DNA of 64,000 nt from Candidatus Aminicenantota bacterium (lineage in GTDB: Bacteria > Acidobacteriota > Aminicenantia > Aminicenantales > Saccharicenantaceae). The translations under genes were made by a program, and so were the position numbers. The number at the start of each line of letters is the position of its first letter. Position 1 is the first letter of the stretch. Below, piece by piece: positions 8,306 through 15,258 of the stretch. The stretch spans positions 1-64,000 of the forward strand of contig JAPKZD010000025.1 in the NCBI GenBank assembly GCA_026393975.1, read 5' to 3'. A model generated the notes under the pieces. The model saw nothing but the letters and a program-made list of their open reading frames with translations, searched no databases and had not been told where the DNA came from.

Positions 8306-9412
8306 ATGGCCATCGAACGGATCGAGATTGACCTACTCAAGCTTCCCTATGTCCACTTCTTCGAGACGAGCTTCGGCCGGTCCTATGACCGGACCTTCAG
8401 CTTGGTCAAGGTCTACGAGGGCGGCGTCTGCGGCTGGGGCGAGTGTGTGGCCGAGGAATCGCCCCTCTACAGCGGTGAGACGACGGAGACGGCCTGGCAC
8501 GTCATGAAGGAGTTTCTCGTCCCGCTCGTCTTCCGCAAGGGCCTCGTCGAGCCCGAGGACTACGCCCGCGAAGCCGCCGTCTTCCGGGGCAACCGGATGG
8601 CCAAGGCCGGGATCGAGCTGGCCCTTTGGGACCTCAAGGCGAAAAAGGCCGGGCTGCCGCTCCACAAGCTTTACGGCGGCGTACGAACCGAGATCGCGGC
8701 CGGGGTGAGCTGCGGCATCGAGAATTCACTCCCGGACCTCGTTGCCCGGATCGGCCAGTACCTCGACCAGGGCTACAAGAGGATCAAGATCAAGATCAAG
8801 CCGGGCTGGGACGCCGCGGCTTGCGCCGCCGTCCGCAAGAAATACCCGGACATCATGCTCCAGGCCGACGCCAACGGCGCCTACGGCCTGGGGGACATGG
8901 AGACGCTCAAGGCCCTCGACGCCTACGATCTGCTCATGATCGAACAGCCCTTCGCCCCATACGACCTCTGGGACCACGCCAAGTTGCAGCGGGAGATGAC
9001 GACGCCGCTCTGCCTCGACGAGAGCATCCTGTCGTTCGACACGGCCCGGGCGGCCCTGGAGATGGGGAGCTGCCGGGTTGTCAACATCAAGGTCGGCCGG
9101 GTCGGCGGGATCGTCGAGACGCGCAAGATCCACGACTACTGCGAATCGCGGGGCGTGCCGGTCTGGTGCGGTGGCATGCTCGAATGCGGTATCGGACGGG
9201 CGCACAACCTCCACATCGCCACGCTCCCGAACTTCAAGTACCCGAACGACCTCAGCGCCAGCCGGCGCTATTACAAAGAGGACGTCATCGACCCCTTCAT
9301 CGAGCTCAGCGGACCGGGCACGATCCGCGTCCCGGACGGGCCGGGCATCGGCGTCAACCCGGTCGAGGCGCGCATCGCCCTGGCCTCGCTCCGCCGGGAA
9401 ATATTTAAATAA
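8306..9412 (+). CDS. menC: Enolase-superfamily o-succinylbenzoate synthase / N-acylamino acid racemase
   Basis: 368 aa from the ATG at 8306, which has GCGGAGG about 8 nt upstream (the track's 8270 start adds a non-homologous tail). The catalytic KxK pair lies in RIKIKIKPG. Metal ligands are in QADANGAY, IEQPF and LDES, and the second catalytic lysine in NIKVGRVGG. CGGMLECGIGRAHN is typical of the MenC2/NAAAR branch. It would dehydrate SHCHC to o-succinylbenzoate in menaquinone synthesis, or racemise N-acyl or dipeptide substrates. No other men genes lie nearby, so the racemase role is at least as likely. Fold certain, substrate unsure. Confidence 0.85.
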   Translation: MAIERIEIDLLKLPYVHFFETSFGRSYDRTFSLVKVYEGGVCGWGECVAEESPLYSGETTETAWHVMKEFLVPLVFRKGLVEPEDYAREAAVFRGNRMAKAGIELALWDLKAKKAGLPLHKLYGGVRTEIAAGVSCGIENSLPDLVARIGQYLDQGYKRIKIKIKPGWDAAACAAVRKKYPDIMLQADANGAYGLGDMETLKALDAYDLLMIEQPFAPYDLWDHAKLQREMTTPLCLDESILSFDTARAALEMGSCRVVNIKVGRVGGIVETRKIHDYCESRGVPVWCGGMLECGIGRAHNLHIATLPNFKYPNDLSASRRYYKEDVIDPFIELSGPGTIRVPDGPGIGVNPVEARIALASLRREIFK

Positions 9413-9502
9413 GAAGGGGTCAAACCCTAAATCCTATACTTTTTATGCCCGATGGGCTGGGGGTTCTTCATAAGTATAAGATTTAAGGTTTGACCCCTTC
9501 TT
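9411..9502. repeat. Palindromic element with GGGGTCAAACC ends, copy A
   Basis: AAGAAGGGGTCAAACC at 9411-9426 is exactly complementary to GGTTTGACCCCTTCTT at 9487-9502. Inner bases also pair (TAAATCcTATACTT against AAGTATAaGATTTA), giving a long imperfect hairpin. It begins within the stop codon of the enolase gene. The same ends occur at 17373..17505. The form suggests a REP/BIME-like unit and it may also end transcription. Confidence 0.75.
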
Positions 9503-9513
9503 TTCACCTCTTC

Positions 9514-9798
9514 TCAGACATTACGGGGCTGGCAGGGGTCGATGCTCGCGCCGCAGGACGGGCAGGCTTTCCAGCTCCTTTCGACGGCCTTGCCGCAGGC
9601 GGGGCAGGTCCGCTTCAGGTTTTTTCCGCAGCCGGGGCATTTTTCCGGACCCGCACTTCCCCCCGCGCTCTCGGTCCGCCGCTTGACGGGCGTCTCGCTG
9701 CGGACGATGGCGAATCGGTAGACGTGTGTGTGGCACATGTCATAAAGCTCGTCGAAGGATGTCATGTGGAAGGCTGAAACGTTTCGGCCTGTCTCCAT
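9514..9798 (-). CDS. Small double zinc-ribbon protein
   Basis: 94 aa. The C-terminal half carries three CxxC knuckles in order: CPGCGKNLKRTCPACGK, then CPSCGAS, which is the layout of a double zinc ribbon. The N-terminal half (FHMTSFDELYDMCHTHVYRF) is unfamiliar. No good ribosome site stands before the first ATG; a later Met at residue 12 is possible. It lies 17 bp after the DUF2007 gene on the same strand, so they probably share a transcript. Function unknown. Confidence 0.65.
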   Translation of the reverse strand: METGRNVSAFHMTSFDELYDMCHTHVYRFAIVRSETPVKRRTESAGGSAGPEKCPGCGKNLKRTCPACGKAVERSWKACPSCGASIDPCQPRNV

Positions 9799-9815
9799 GT
9801 TGAGGCGGTGGTCCC

Positions 9816-10040
9816 TCAGGCTTCAGGCGTGAAATGCTCGGCGAGGATGTCCTGCGCTTCCCGGGCCCTGTCTTCGGGCACGAGAAGGGCGGCTACACCC
9901 ATCCCGTCCATGGTCAAGCCGTAGATTTTACCCGCGGCCTCGTAACTCACGCGGGCGGGAATGCCGAAAGATTCGAGCATGTTCTTGAGGATCTCCGCCT
10001 CCGTGACTCCGTTGGTCTTGTGGACGGTGATCCAATTCAT
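9816..10040 (-). CDS. DUF2007-family small protein
   Basis: 74 aa. The pattern MNWITVHKTNGVTEAEILKN, followed by MLESFGIPARV and ending in LVPEDRAREAQDIL, is that of DUF2007 (PF09413), small alpha/beta proteins with unknown or suspected signalling roles. The putative -10 box TATGAT ends 6 nt before the ATG, so the mRNA may be leaderless (see 10047..10099). An AAGGTGA lies 14 nt upstream and could serve as a distant ribosome site instead. Confidence 0.75.
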   Translation of the reverse strand: MNWITVHKTNGVTEAEILKNMLESFGIPARVSYEAAGKIYGLTMDGMGVAALLVPEDRAREAQDILAEHFTPEA

Positions 10041-10046
10041 GACCGT

Positions 10047-10099
10047 ATCATATCACCTTCGCTCTTCGGCTTGAACTCGCCGCGGAGCTGGGGTATCTT
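10047..10099. promoter_or_regulatory. Back-to-back promoters with apparent leaderless starts
   Basis: Plus strand: TTGAAC (10071-10076), a 17-bp spacer, TATCTT (10094-10099), then 6 nt to GTG 10106. Minus strand: TATGAT (10052-10047) with a weak TTCAAG 17 bp upstream and 6 nt to ATG 10040. The two -35 regions overlap. Both distances would place transcription start at the start codon. Confidence 0.55.
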
Positions 10100-10105
10100 T
10101 GGCCC

Positions 10106-10981
10106 GTGAAATACGGGGCCCATTGCTATCTCTTCACCCGGAGATGGTCGGACGCCGACCTGTCGTACCTCGACCTCGCCCGGGAGCTGGGCCTGGACAT
10201 GTTCGAGCTCTCCGTCGGCGACGACGTCGTCTTCAGCCCGCGGCTGACCGGCCGCCGCGCCGCCGCGCTCGGCCTCGAGCTCATCATCGGCCCGGGCGGT
10301 CTCTGGCCGCTCGACTGCGACCTTGCGGCCGATGACGCCGGGGATCGGGCCCGGGGCCTCTCCTGGCACAAGCGGCAGATCGACCTGGCCGCCGAGCTCG
10401 GCGCCTCCGCCTACGCCGGTTGTCTCTATGGACATCCGGGCGTCGTCAAGCGCCGCCGCCCGCCGGCCGACGAGTTCCCCCGCGCCGCCGAAGGCCTCCA
10501 CGCCCTGGCCGAATACGCGGCCGCGCGCCGCGTCGCCGTCGTCCTCGAGCCGATGAGCCGGTTCCGGACCCATCTTGTCAACACCCCGGCCCAGCTCATG
10601 CGGCTCATAGCCCTCTCCGGCCACCCGAACATCAAGGCCACGTTCGATACCTACCACGCTATCACGGAAGTCCGCGACTATGCGGAGGGCCTGCGCCTCC
10701 TCGGCCCGCGCCTCGCCCTCGTCCACGCCTGCGAGAACGACCGGGGTGTGCCCGGTGGCGGACTCGTCCCCTGGGAGACGGTTTTCCAGACGCTCGCGGA
10801 GATCGGGTTCGACGGCACGATCGGGCTCGAGGCCTACAATTCAAGCCTCGGGGACTTCGCCTTCGAACGGGGGATTTTCCAGGACCTCTGCCCGGACGGC
10901 CGGGCCTTCGTCGAAAAGGGGACGGCCTTCCTGCGGGCCATGGAAGCCCGCTTTTCCGGGGCTACTTCCCGGCGTCCTTGA
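10106..10981 (+). CDS. Sugar phosphate isomerase/epimerase (xylose isomerase-like TIM barrel)
   Basis: 291 aa, GTG start. The sequence follows the AP-endonuclease-2/xylose isomerase-like barrel: LDLARELGLDMFELSVGDD at strand 1-2, VVLEPMSRFRTHLVNTP with the metal-ligand Glu, IKATFDTYHAITEV with an Asp/His pair, ALVHACENDRGVPGGG, and IGLEAYNSS with the last Glu near the C-terminus. All four expected metal ligands appear to be present. It would isomerise or epimerise a keto-sugar or polyol. The substrate cannot be told from sequence and the neighbours are unrelated. It converges on, and overlaps by 20 bp, the TPR lipoprotein gene. Confidence 0.83.
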   Translation: MKYGAHCYLFTRRWSDADLSYLDLARELGLDMFELSVGDDVVFSPRLTGRRAAALGLELIIGPGGLWPLDCDLAADDAGDRARGLSWHKRQIDLAAELGASAYAGCLYGHPGVVKRRRPPADEFPRAAEGLHALAEYAAARRVAVVLEPMSRFRTHLVNTPAQLMRLIALSGHPNIKATFDTYHAITEVRDYAEGLRLLGPRLALVHACENDRGVPGGGLVPWETVFQTLAEIGFDGTIGLEAYNSSLGDFAFERGIFQDLCPDGRAFVEKGTAFLRAMEARFSGATSRRP

Positions 10982-11774
10982 TGGACTTGAGGTAGTTCTC
11001 GACCTGGTCCTTCAACACCTGCTCCTTGATGCTGGGAAGGACCGCCTCGAAGACGGCCTTGGCCTTGGCCGGCTCGTTGGCGTTGATGTAGGCGATGCCT
11101 AGGTTGACCTGGAGGCTGATGTCCTCGGGGACCAGGACGAGGCCGGCCTGGAAGCTCCCGGCGGCCTCGGCGTAGCGCCCCATCTGGTTCAGGATGACGC
11201 CCTTGAGGTTGTACGCCTTGGCGCTCTTGCCGTTCTTCTGGATGGACTTGAGGGCGTATTCCAGGGCCTCGTCGAACCTCTTTTCGACGTAGAATAGCCG
11301 CCCCAGATAATAGGCGGCCTCGGCATCTTCGCCGAGCTCGAAGGCCTTTTTCAAGGCGGCGCTGGCCTTTTCTGTCTCCTTGAGCTCGATCCAGACCATG
11401 CCGAGGTTCCTCTGAACGTCCGTGGCGTCCGGCTTGAGGGCCGCCGCCTTGCCGTAGGCCTCGGCCGCTGGGCCGTACTCGCCCTTGGTGTAATAGGCCG
11501 ACCCCAGGAGGTTCCAAGAGTTGAAGTGCTCCGGGTCCAGGGAGATGCCCAGTTTCCCGTACCGGATGGCTTCGTCGGTGAGGCCGTAACGAAGGGCGAT
11601 AGCGCCCTTTTCGTACTGGTACTGGGGGCTTTTTTCGCTGGTTTGGCTTTTCTTTTTCTGGGGCTCCGCCGCGGCGTCGCCCGTCCGGGCGGCGGCCGCG
11701 TTGGCGCATCCCGAGACCAGGGCGGTCAAGGTCAGGGCCATCAGTGTCGTGACGACGCTTCGGCGTGCTATCAT
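10962..11774 (-). CDS. TPR-repeat lipoprotein
   Basis: 270 aa. Lipoprotein signal peptide with lipobox LVSGC (Cys at about residue 23). A charged linker (PQKKKSQTSEKS) follows. Then come about six tetratricopeptide repeats from residue 53 to the end, for example HFNSWNLLGSAYYTKGEYGP and AKAYNLKGVILNQMGRYAEA. GAGGACGAT precedes the ATG. It is probably an envelope scaffold, partner unknown. The 3' end overlaps the convergent isomerase gene. Confidence 0.85.
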   Translation of the reverse strand: MIARRSVVTTLMALTLTALVSGCANAAAARTGDAAAEPQKKKSQTSEKSPQYQYEKGAIALRYGLTDEAIRYGKLGISLDPEHFNSWNLLGSAYYTKGEYGPAAEAYGKAAALKPDATDVQRNLGMVWIELKETEKASAALKKAFELGEDAEAAYYLGRLFYVEKRFDEALEYALKSIQKNGKSAKAYNLKGVILNQMGRYAEAAGSFQAGLVLVPEDISLQVNLGIAYINANEPAKAKAVFEAVLPSIKEQVLKDQVENYLKSIKDAGK

Positions 11775-11890
11775 ATCGTCCTCGAAATTCTATGATGGCA
11801 TAACCGCCGCGGGCGGTCAAACGGCCGGGCGTCCGGACCTTTACCTCGGGTCCCGGGGCGTGTTAGATTGAAACCCAAGGAGGGCCTCAA

Positions 11891-14800
11891 ATGCGAAAAA
11901 GAAACAACGGGAAAGCCGCCTTTATCTGCGCGGGCCCCTTGCTCTTGGCCGCGCTTGTCGCTGGGCCGGTCCTGTCCGCCCATGGAGAGACATCGTCCCA
12001 GACGGCGCCGGCGTCCGGGCCCTCCGTGAACCAGGTCCCGAAACCCGCGCTCGACGTCGTCCCGACCGTTTTCCTGGTCAAGGACGGGGCGGTAGTCAAG
12101 CAGGTCGTCCAGCTCATCGTCGACTATGCCGGCCCCGTAGGCGCGCTGGCCTCCGTCAAGGCTTGGATCGCCGGCAAGCCTCTCGTCCTGGACGTGACCT
12201 CGCTCGACCTCAAGCCCGGCAGGAACGCCGTCGAGACGCGCGTTCCCGAGGCCGTGAAGCCCGTCAAGGCGCGCTTCGAGGTCAGGATCGGAACGGCCGT
12301 CCTTAGCCGCGAGGTCACCCTGGCCCCCCAGCGCCGCTGGTCCGTCTATCTCTTCCACCATTCCCACACCGATATCGGCTATACCGAGCTTCAGACGCGG
12401 GTCGCCCAAAACCACGTCGAATACCTCGACTCCGTCATCGACTATTGCCGGCAAACCGACGCCTATCCCGACGACGCCAAATTCCGCTGGAACATCGAGA
12501 TCTCCTGGGCCCTCCAGAATTTCATCCGGACCCGTCCCGAGTCCGATGTCCGTGCCCTGGTCGACCTCATCCGAGCCGGTCGCGTCGAGCTGTCCGGGCT
12601 CTACCTCAATCAGTCCGACGGCTTCTCCCACGAAGAGATCATTCGCTCCGTCGACCTGGCCCGGGAGTACGCCCGGACCTACGGTTTCGAGGTCCGCTCG
12701 GCCATGAACAATGACGTCACCGGCTTTTCCTGGGCTCTGCCCCAGGTTTTCGCCCAGGCCGGCATCCGCTATTTCGCCACAGGCATCAACGAGACGCGCT
12801 CCCGCGCCCCTCTCCGCCGGCCGAACGCTTTTTGGTGGGAATCGCCCGACGGCAGCCGCATCCTCCACTGGAACGGCGAGCACTACCTGTTCGGGAACTA
12901 CGAGCTCCTCCTCCACGAGCCGGTCGCGAAAAGCGCCCCGAAAGTCGGGGACTATCTGGCCAGGCTTGAGGCGCGCGGCGATTATCCCTACGACATCATC
13001 GCCTTCAACATCGGGGCTTGGACGACGGACAACTGCCCGCCCGGGCGCGGCCTCTCCGACCGGGTCAAGGAATGGAACGAGCGCTACGTCTCGCCGCGTC
13101 TCCGGCTGGCCACGATGAGCGAATTTTTCGGTCGCCTTGAGAAGAGCTACGGGAGTTCGCTCCCCGTCCACAAGCTCGGCTGGCCCGACTACTGGACCGA
13201 CGGCGTCGCCTCGACGTCCTTCGAGACCGGGCTCAATCGCCTGACCCACAGCGACCTCGTCTCGGCCGAAAAGATCTCGGCGCTGGCGGCGAAACTCGAC
13301 CTGGCTAAGGCCTTCCGCTTCCCGGAGGGCCAGATCCGGGAGGCCCACGAGCTGGCCATGCTCTTCGACGAGCACACCTGGGGGGCCTACAATTCGATCG
13401 ACGAACCGCAGTCGGAGCTCGCCCGTGGTCAGTGGACGGTCAAGTCGAGCTTCGCTTATAAGGCGCGCGAGGCCTCGCGGACGCTCCTCCGGCGCGGCAC
13501 CGAGGCGCTGGCCGGCTTCATCAGCGCCGACGGCGATTTTGAGTTCGCCGTCTTCAACCCGCTCTCCTGGCCGAGGACGGACGTCGTCCGCGTGACTCTT
13601 CCGGCCGGGCCGCTGCGCGAGGCGAGAAGGAAGCTCCGGGTCGTCGACCGGCGCCTCGGGAGCGGCGCGAAATTCCAGATGCTGGGCGATGACGCCATGC
13701 TGGTCCTCGCGCAGAACATCCCGTCGATGGGCTACGCCGTGTTCGCAGTCACGGCGGGGGAGGCGCCCGGGGCGCCGGTTCAAGCGGCAGGGCCGGCCTC
13801 CGAGTTTCGCGGCAATACGATCGAAAACCGCTACTACCGTGTCACCGTGGACGCGAAGACGGGAGGCATCTCGAGTCTTTACGACAAGGAGCTCGGCCGC
13901 GAACTCGTCGACAAAACCTGTCCCTGGCCGCTCAACGCCTACATCTATGAGCAACCCGTCGGCGGCCGCAAGGCCGTGGACGACATGACCAAGCGGGCGG
14001 CGTTCAACCGCTGGTCGCCCGAATCGGCCAAGGTCGAGTCCGGCTGGCAGGGGCCGGTGGCCGCAAGCCTCATTATCAAGAGTTCGCCGAAGATGTGCCC
14101 GTCACTCGAGCAACGCATCATCCTCTACGACGACGTCAAGCGCGTCGACCTCGTCAACATTCTCGATAAAGAGGAAACGTTCGCGCCCGAGGCCGTCTAT
14201 TTCGCCTTTCCGTTCGAAGTCGGGCCGGTCGGGCCGAACGTCCGGTTCGAGATCGCCGACGCCGACATGGCCCCGGGGGCCGAACAGCTCCCCGGGACGA
14301 CCCTCGACTGGCATACGGTCCAAAACTGGGTCGAGTTTTCCGGAAAGGACGCCCGCGTCGTCTGGTCTCCCGTAGAGGCGCCGCTCGTCCAGTTCGGCGA
14401 CATCAACACCGGGAAATGGCTCACGCGGCTCGACCTCGCGAACGCCTGGGTTTTTTCCTATGCCATGAACAACTACTGGATGACGAATTTCAAAGCGAGC
14501 CAGGAAGGCAGGGTGGAGTTTCGCTACAGCCTGACGAGCGCTCCGCCTGCCGATCCAGCTAACGGCGCGGCCCCCGCTTCGGACCGTGTCGCCGCCTCCC
14601 GATTCGGCTGGGATGTCCACACGCCGCTCGTCGCGACCTGGCTCCCGGCCCGGAACAAGGGCCGGATCACGACGGCGGGGGAATCGTTCCTGTCGGTCGA
14701 CCAGCCCAACGTCATCGTTCAGGCGCTCTGGCTCGACGCCGACGGGACGCCCGTCGCCCGCCTTCGCGAGATTGCCGGCCGGGCCACGGATGCGCGACTG

Positions 14801-14923
14801 GCCAGTGCCTTCTTCCTGGGATTTACGACCAGAAGCATGGGTGGCCATCAAAGCGTCGAGATCGAGTCGATCCCCGTCCGGCTCAAGCCCTTCGAGATCC
14901 AAACGGTCAGGCTATTGAGATAA
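11891..14923 (+). CDS. Secreted glycoside hydrolase family 38 (alpha-mannosidase-like)
   Basis: 1010 aa with a signal peptide (about residues 1-32). An N-terminal beta domain (about 50-145) is followed by the GH38 catalytic domain starting WSVYLFHHSHTDIGYTEL. That HxD pair binds the zinc ion, and the nucleophile Asp is likely the one in NNDVTGFSWALP. DEHTWGAYNS lies further on. The C-terminal half is the beta-sandwich region typical of GH38 (NTIENRYYRVTVDAKTGGIS). AAGGAGGGCC lies about 8 nt before the ATG. It would act outside the inner membrane on alpha-mannosides. Linkage specificity cannot be told. A hairpin follows directly. Confidence 0.92.
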   Translation: MRKRNNGKAAFICAGPLLLAALVAGPVLSAHGETSSQTAPASGPSVNQVPKPALDVVPTVFLVKDGAVVKQVVQLIVDYAGPVGALASVKAWIAGKPLVLDVTSLDLKPGRNAVETRVPEAVKPVKARFEVRIGTAVLSREVTLAPQRRWSVYLFHHSHTDIGYTELQTRVAQNHVEYLDSVIDYCRQTDAYPDDAKFRWNIEISWALQNFIRTRPESDVRALVDLIRAGRVELSGLYLNQSDGFSHEEIIRSVDLAREYARTYGFEVRSAMNNDVTGFSWALPQVFAQAGIRYFATGINETRSRAPLRRPNAFWWESPDGSRILHWNGEHYLFGNYELLLHEPVAKSAPKVGDYLARLEARGDYPYDIIAFNIGAWTTDNCPPGRGLSDRVKEWNERYVSPRLRLATMSEFFGRLEKSYGSSLPVHKLGWPDYWTDGVASTSFETGLNRLTHSDLVSAEKISALAAKLDLAKAFRFPEGQIREAHELAMLFDEHTWGAYNSIDEPQSELARGQWTVKSSFAYKAREASRTLLRRGTEALAGFISADGDFEFAVFNPLSWPRTDVVRVTLPAGPLREARRKLRVVDRRLGSGAKFQMLGDDAMLVLAQNIPSMGYAVFAVTAGEAPGAPVQAAGPASEFRGNTIENRYYRVTVDAKTGGISSLYDKELGRELVDKTCPWPLNAYIYEQPVGGRKAVDDMTKRAAFNRWSPESAKVESGWQGPVAASLIIKSSPKMCPSLEQRIILYDDVKRVDLVNILDKEETFAPEAVYFAFPFEVGPVGPNVRFEIADADMAPGAEQLPGTTLDWHTVQNWVEFSGKDARVVWSPVEAPLVQFGDINTGKWLTRLDLANAWVFSYAMNNYWMTNFKASQEGRVEFRYSLTSAPPADPANGAAPASDRVAASRFGWDVHTPLVATWLPARNKGRITTAGESFLSVDQPNVIVQALWLDADGTPVARLREIAGRATDARLASAFFLGFTTRSMGGHQSVEIESIPVRLKPFEIQTVRLLR

Positions 14924-14928
14924 AGAAA

Positions 14929-14988
14929 AAGAAGGTACCAGGTCTACGCAATGCCAATTTTGGCATTGCGTAGGCCTGGTACCTTCTT
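14929..14988. repeat. 60-bp near-perfect hairpin with AAGAAGGTACCAGG ends
   Basis: AAGAAGGTACCAGG starts a 29-nt arm that pairs with the 3' arm except for a single t/g mismatch. The loop is only a few T residues. It begins 5 bp after the GH38 stop codon. It has a layout like the GGGGTCAAACC elements but different arms, and could serve as a terminator or be a separate REP type. Confidence 0.7.
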
Positions 14989-14995
14989 GAACTTG

Positions 14996-15019
14996 CCCTG
15001 GCCGGCCGTTCGCTCTACA
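14996..15019 (+). promoter_or_regulatory. Probable promoter for the small coiled-coil ORF
   Basis: TTGCCC and TACAAT separated by 17 bp, ending about 25 bp before the ATG at 15045. Confidence 0.4.
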
Positions 15020-15044
15020 ATAGAAACATCGTTAGGACCGACGC

Positions 15045-15251
15045 ATGCCTGAGTTTCCCTTGAATAAAGAAGAGATCGCCCGGCTGCTCCGGCGCGAGGC
15101 GGAAATCCTCACCCGGATCGACCGCCTGAAGAGCACCATGAACGAAACCAAGGCGCTCGACACCCTGGCCTTCAAAGCCAAGCTGTTCAAGGAAGCCCAA
15201 GACGAGCTGCGCCGCGTCCAGGACAAGCTCGCCGGCCTGCCCGACGATTGA
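15045..15251 (+). CDS. Small helical protein, function unknown
   Basis: 68 aa, entirely charged and helical (EEIARLLRREAEILTRIDRL, then LFKEAQDELRRVQDKLAG), predicted to form a short coiled coil. There is no signal peptide or membrane segment. A reasonable promoter lies upstream, but the ribosome site is weak (AGGACC). ORFs on the opposite strand here (15015..15200) lack features. I do not recognise a family. Confidence 0.5.
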   Translation: MPEFPLNKEEIARLLRREAEILTRIDRLKSTMNETKALDTLAFKAKLFKEAQDELRRVQDKLAGLPDD

Positions 15252-15258
15252 GGCCTGG

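Noticed and set aside
11771-13954. 727-aa minus-strand ORF opposite the GH38 gene
   Set aside because: Residues are the Val/Asp/Arg/Gly-rich mix of an antisense reading of GC-rich coding DNA; the plus strand has a clear GH38 enzyme.
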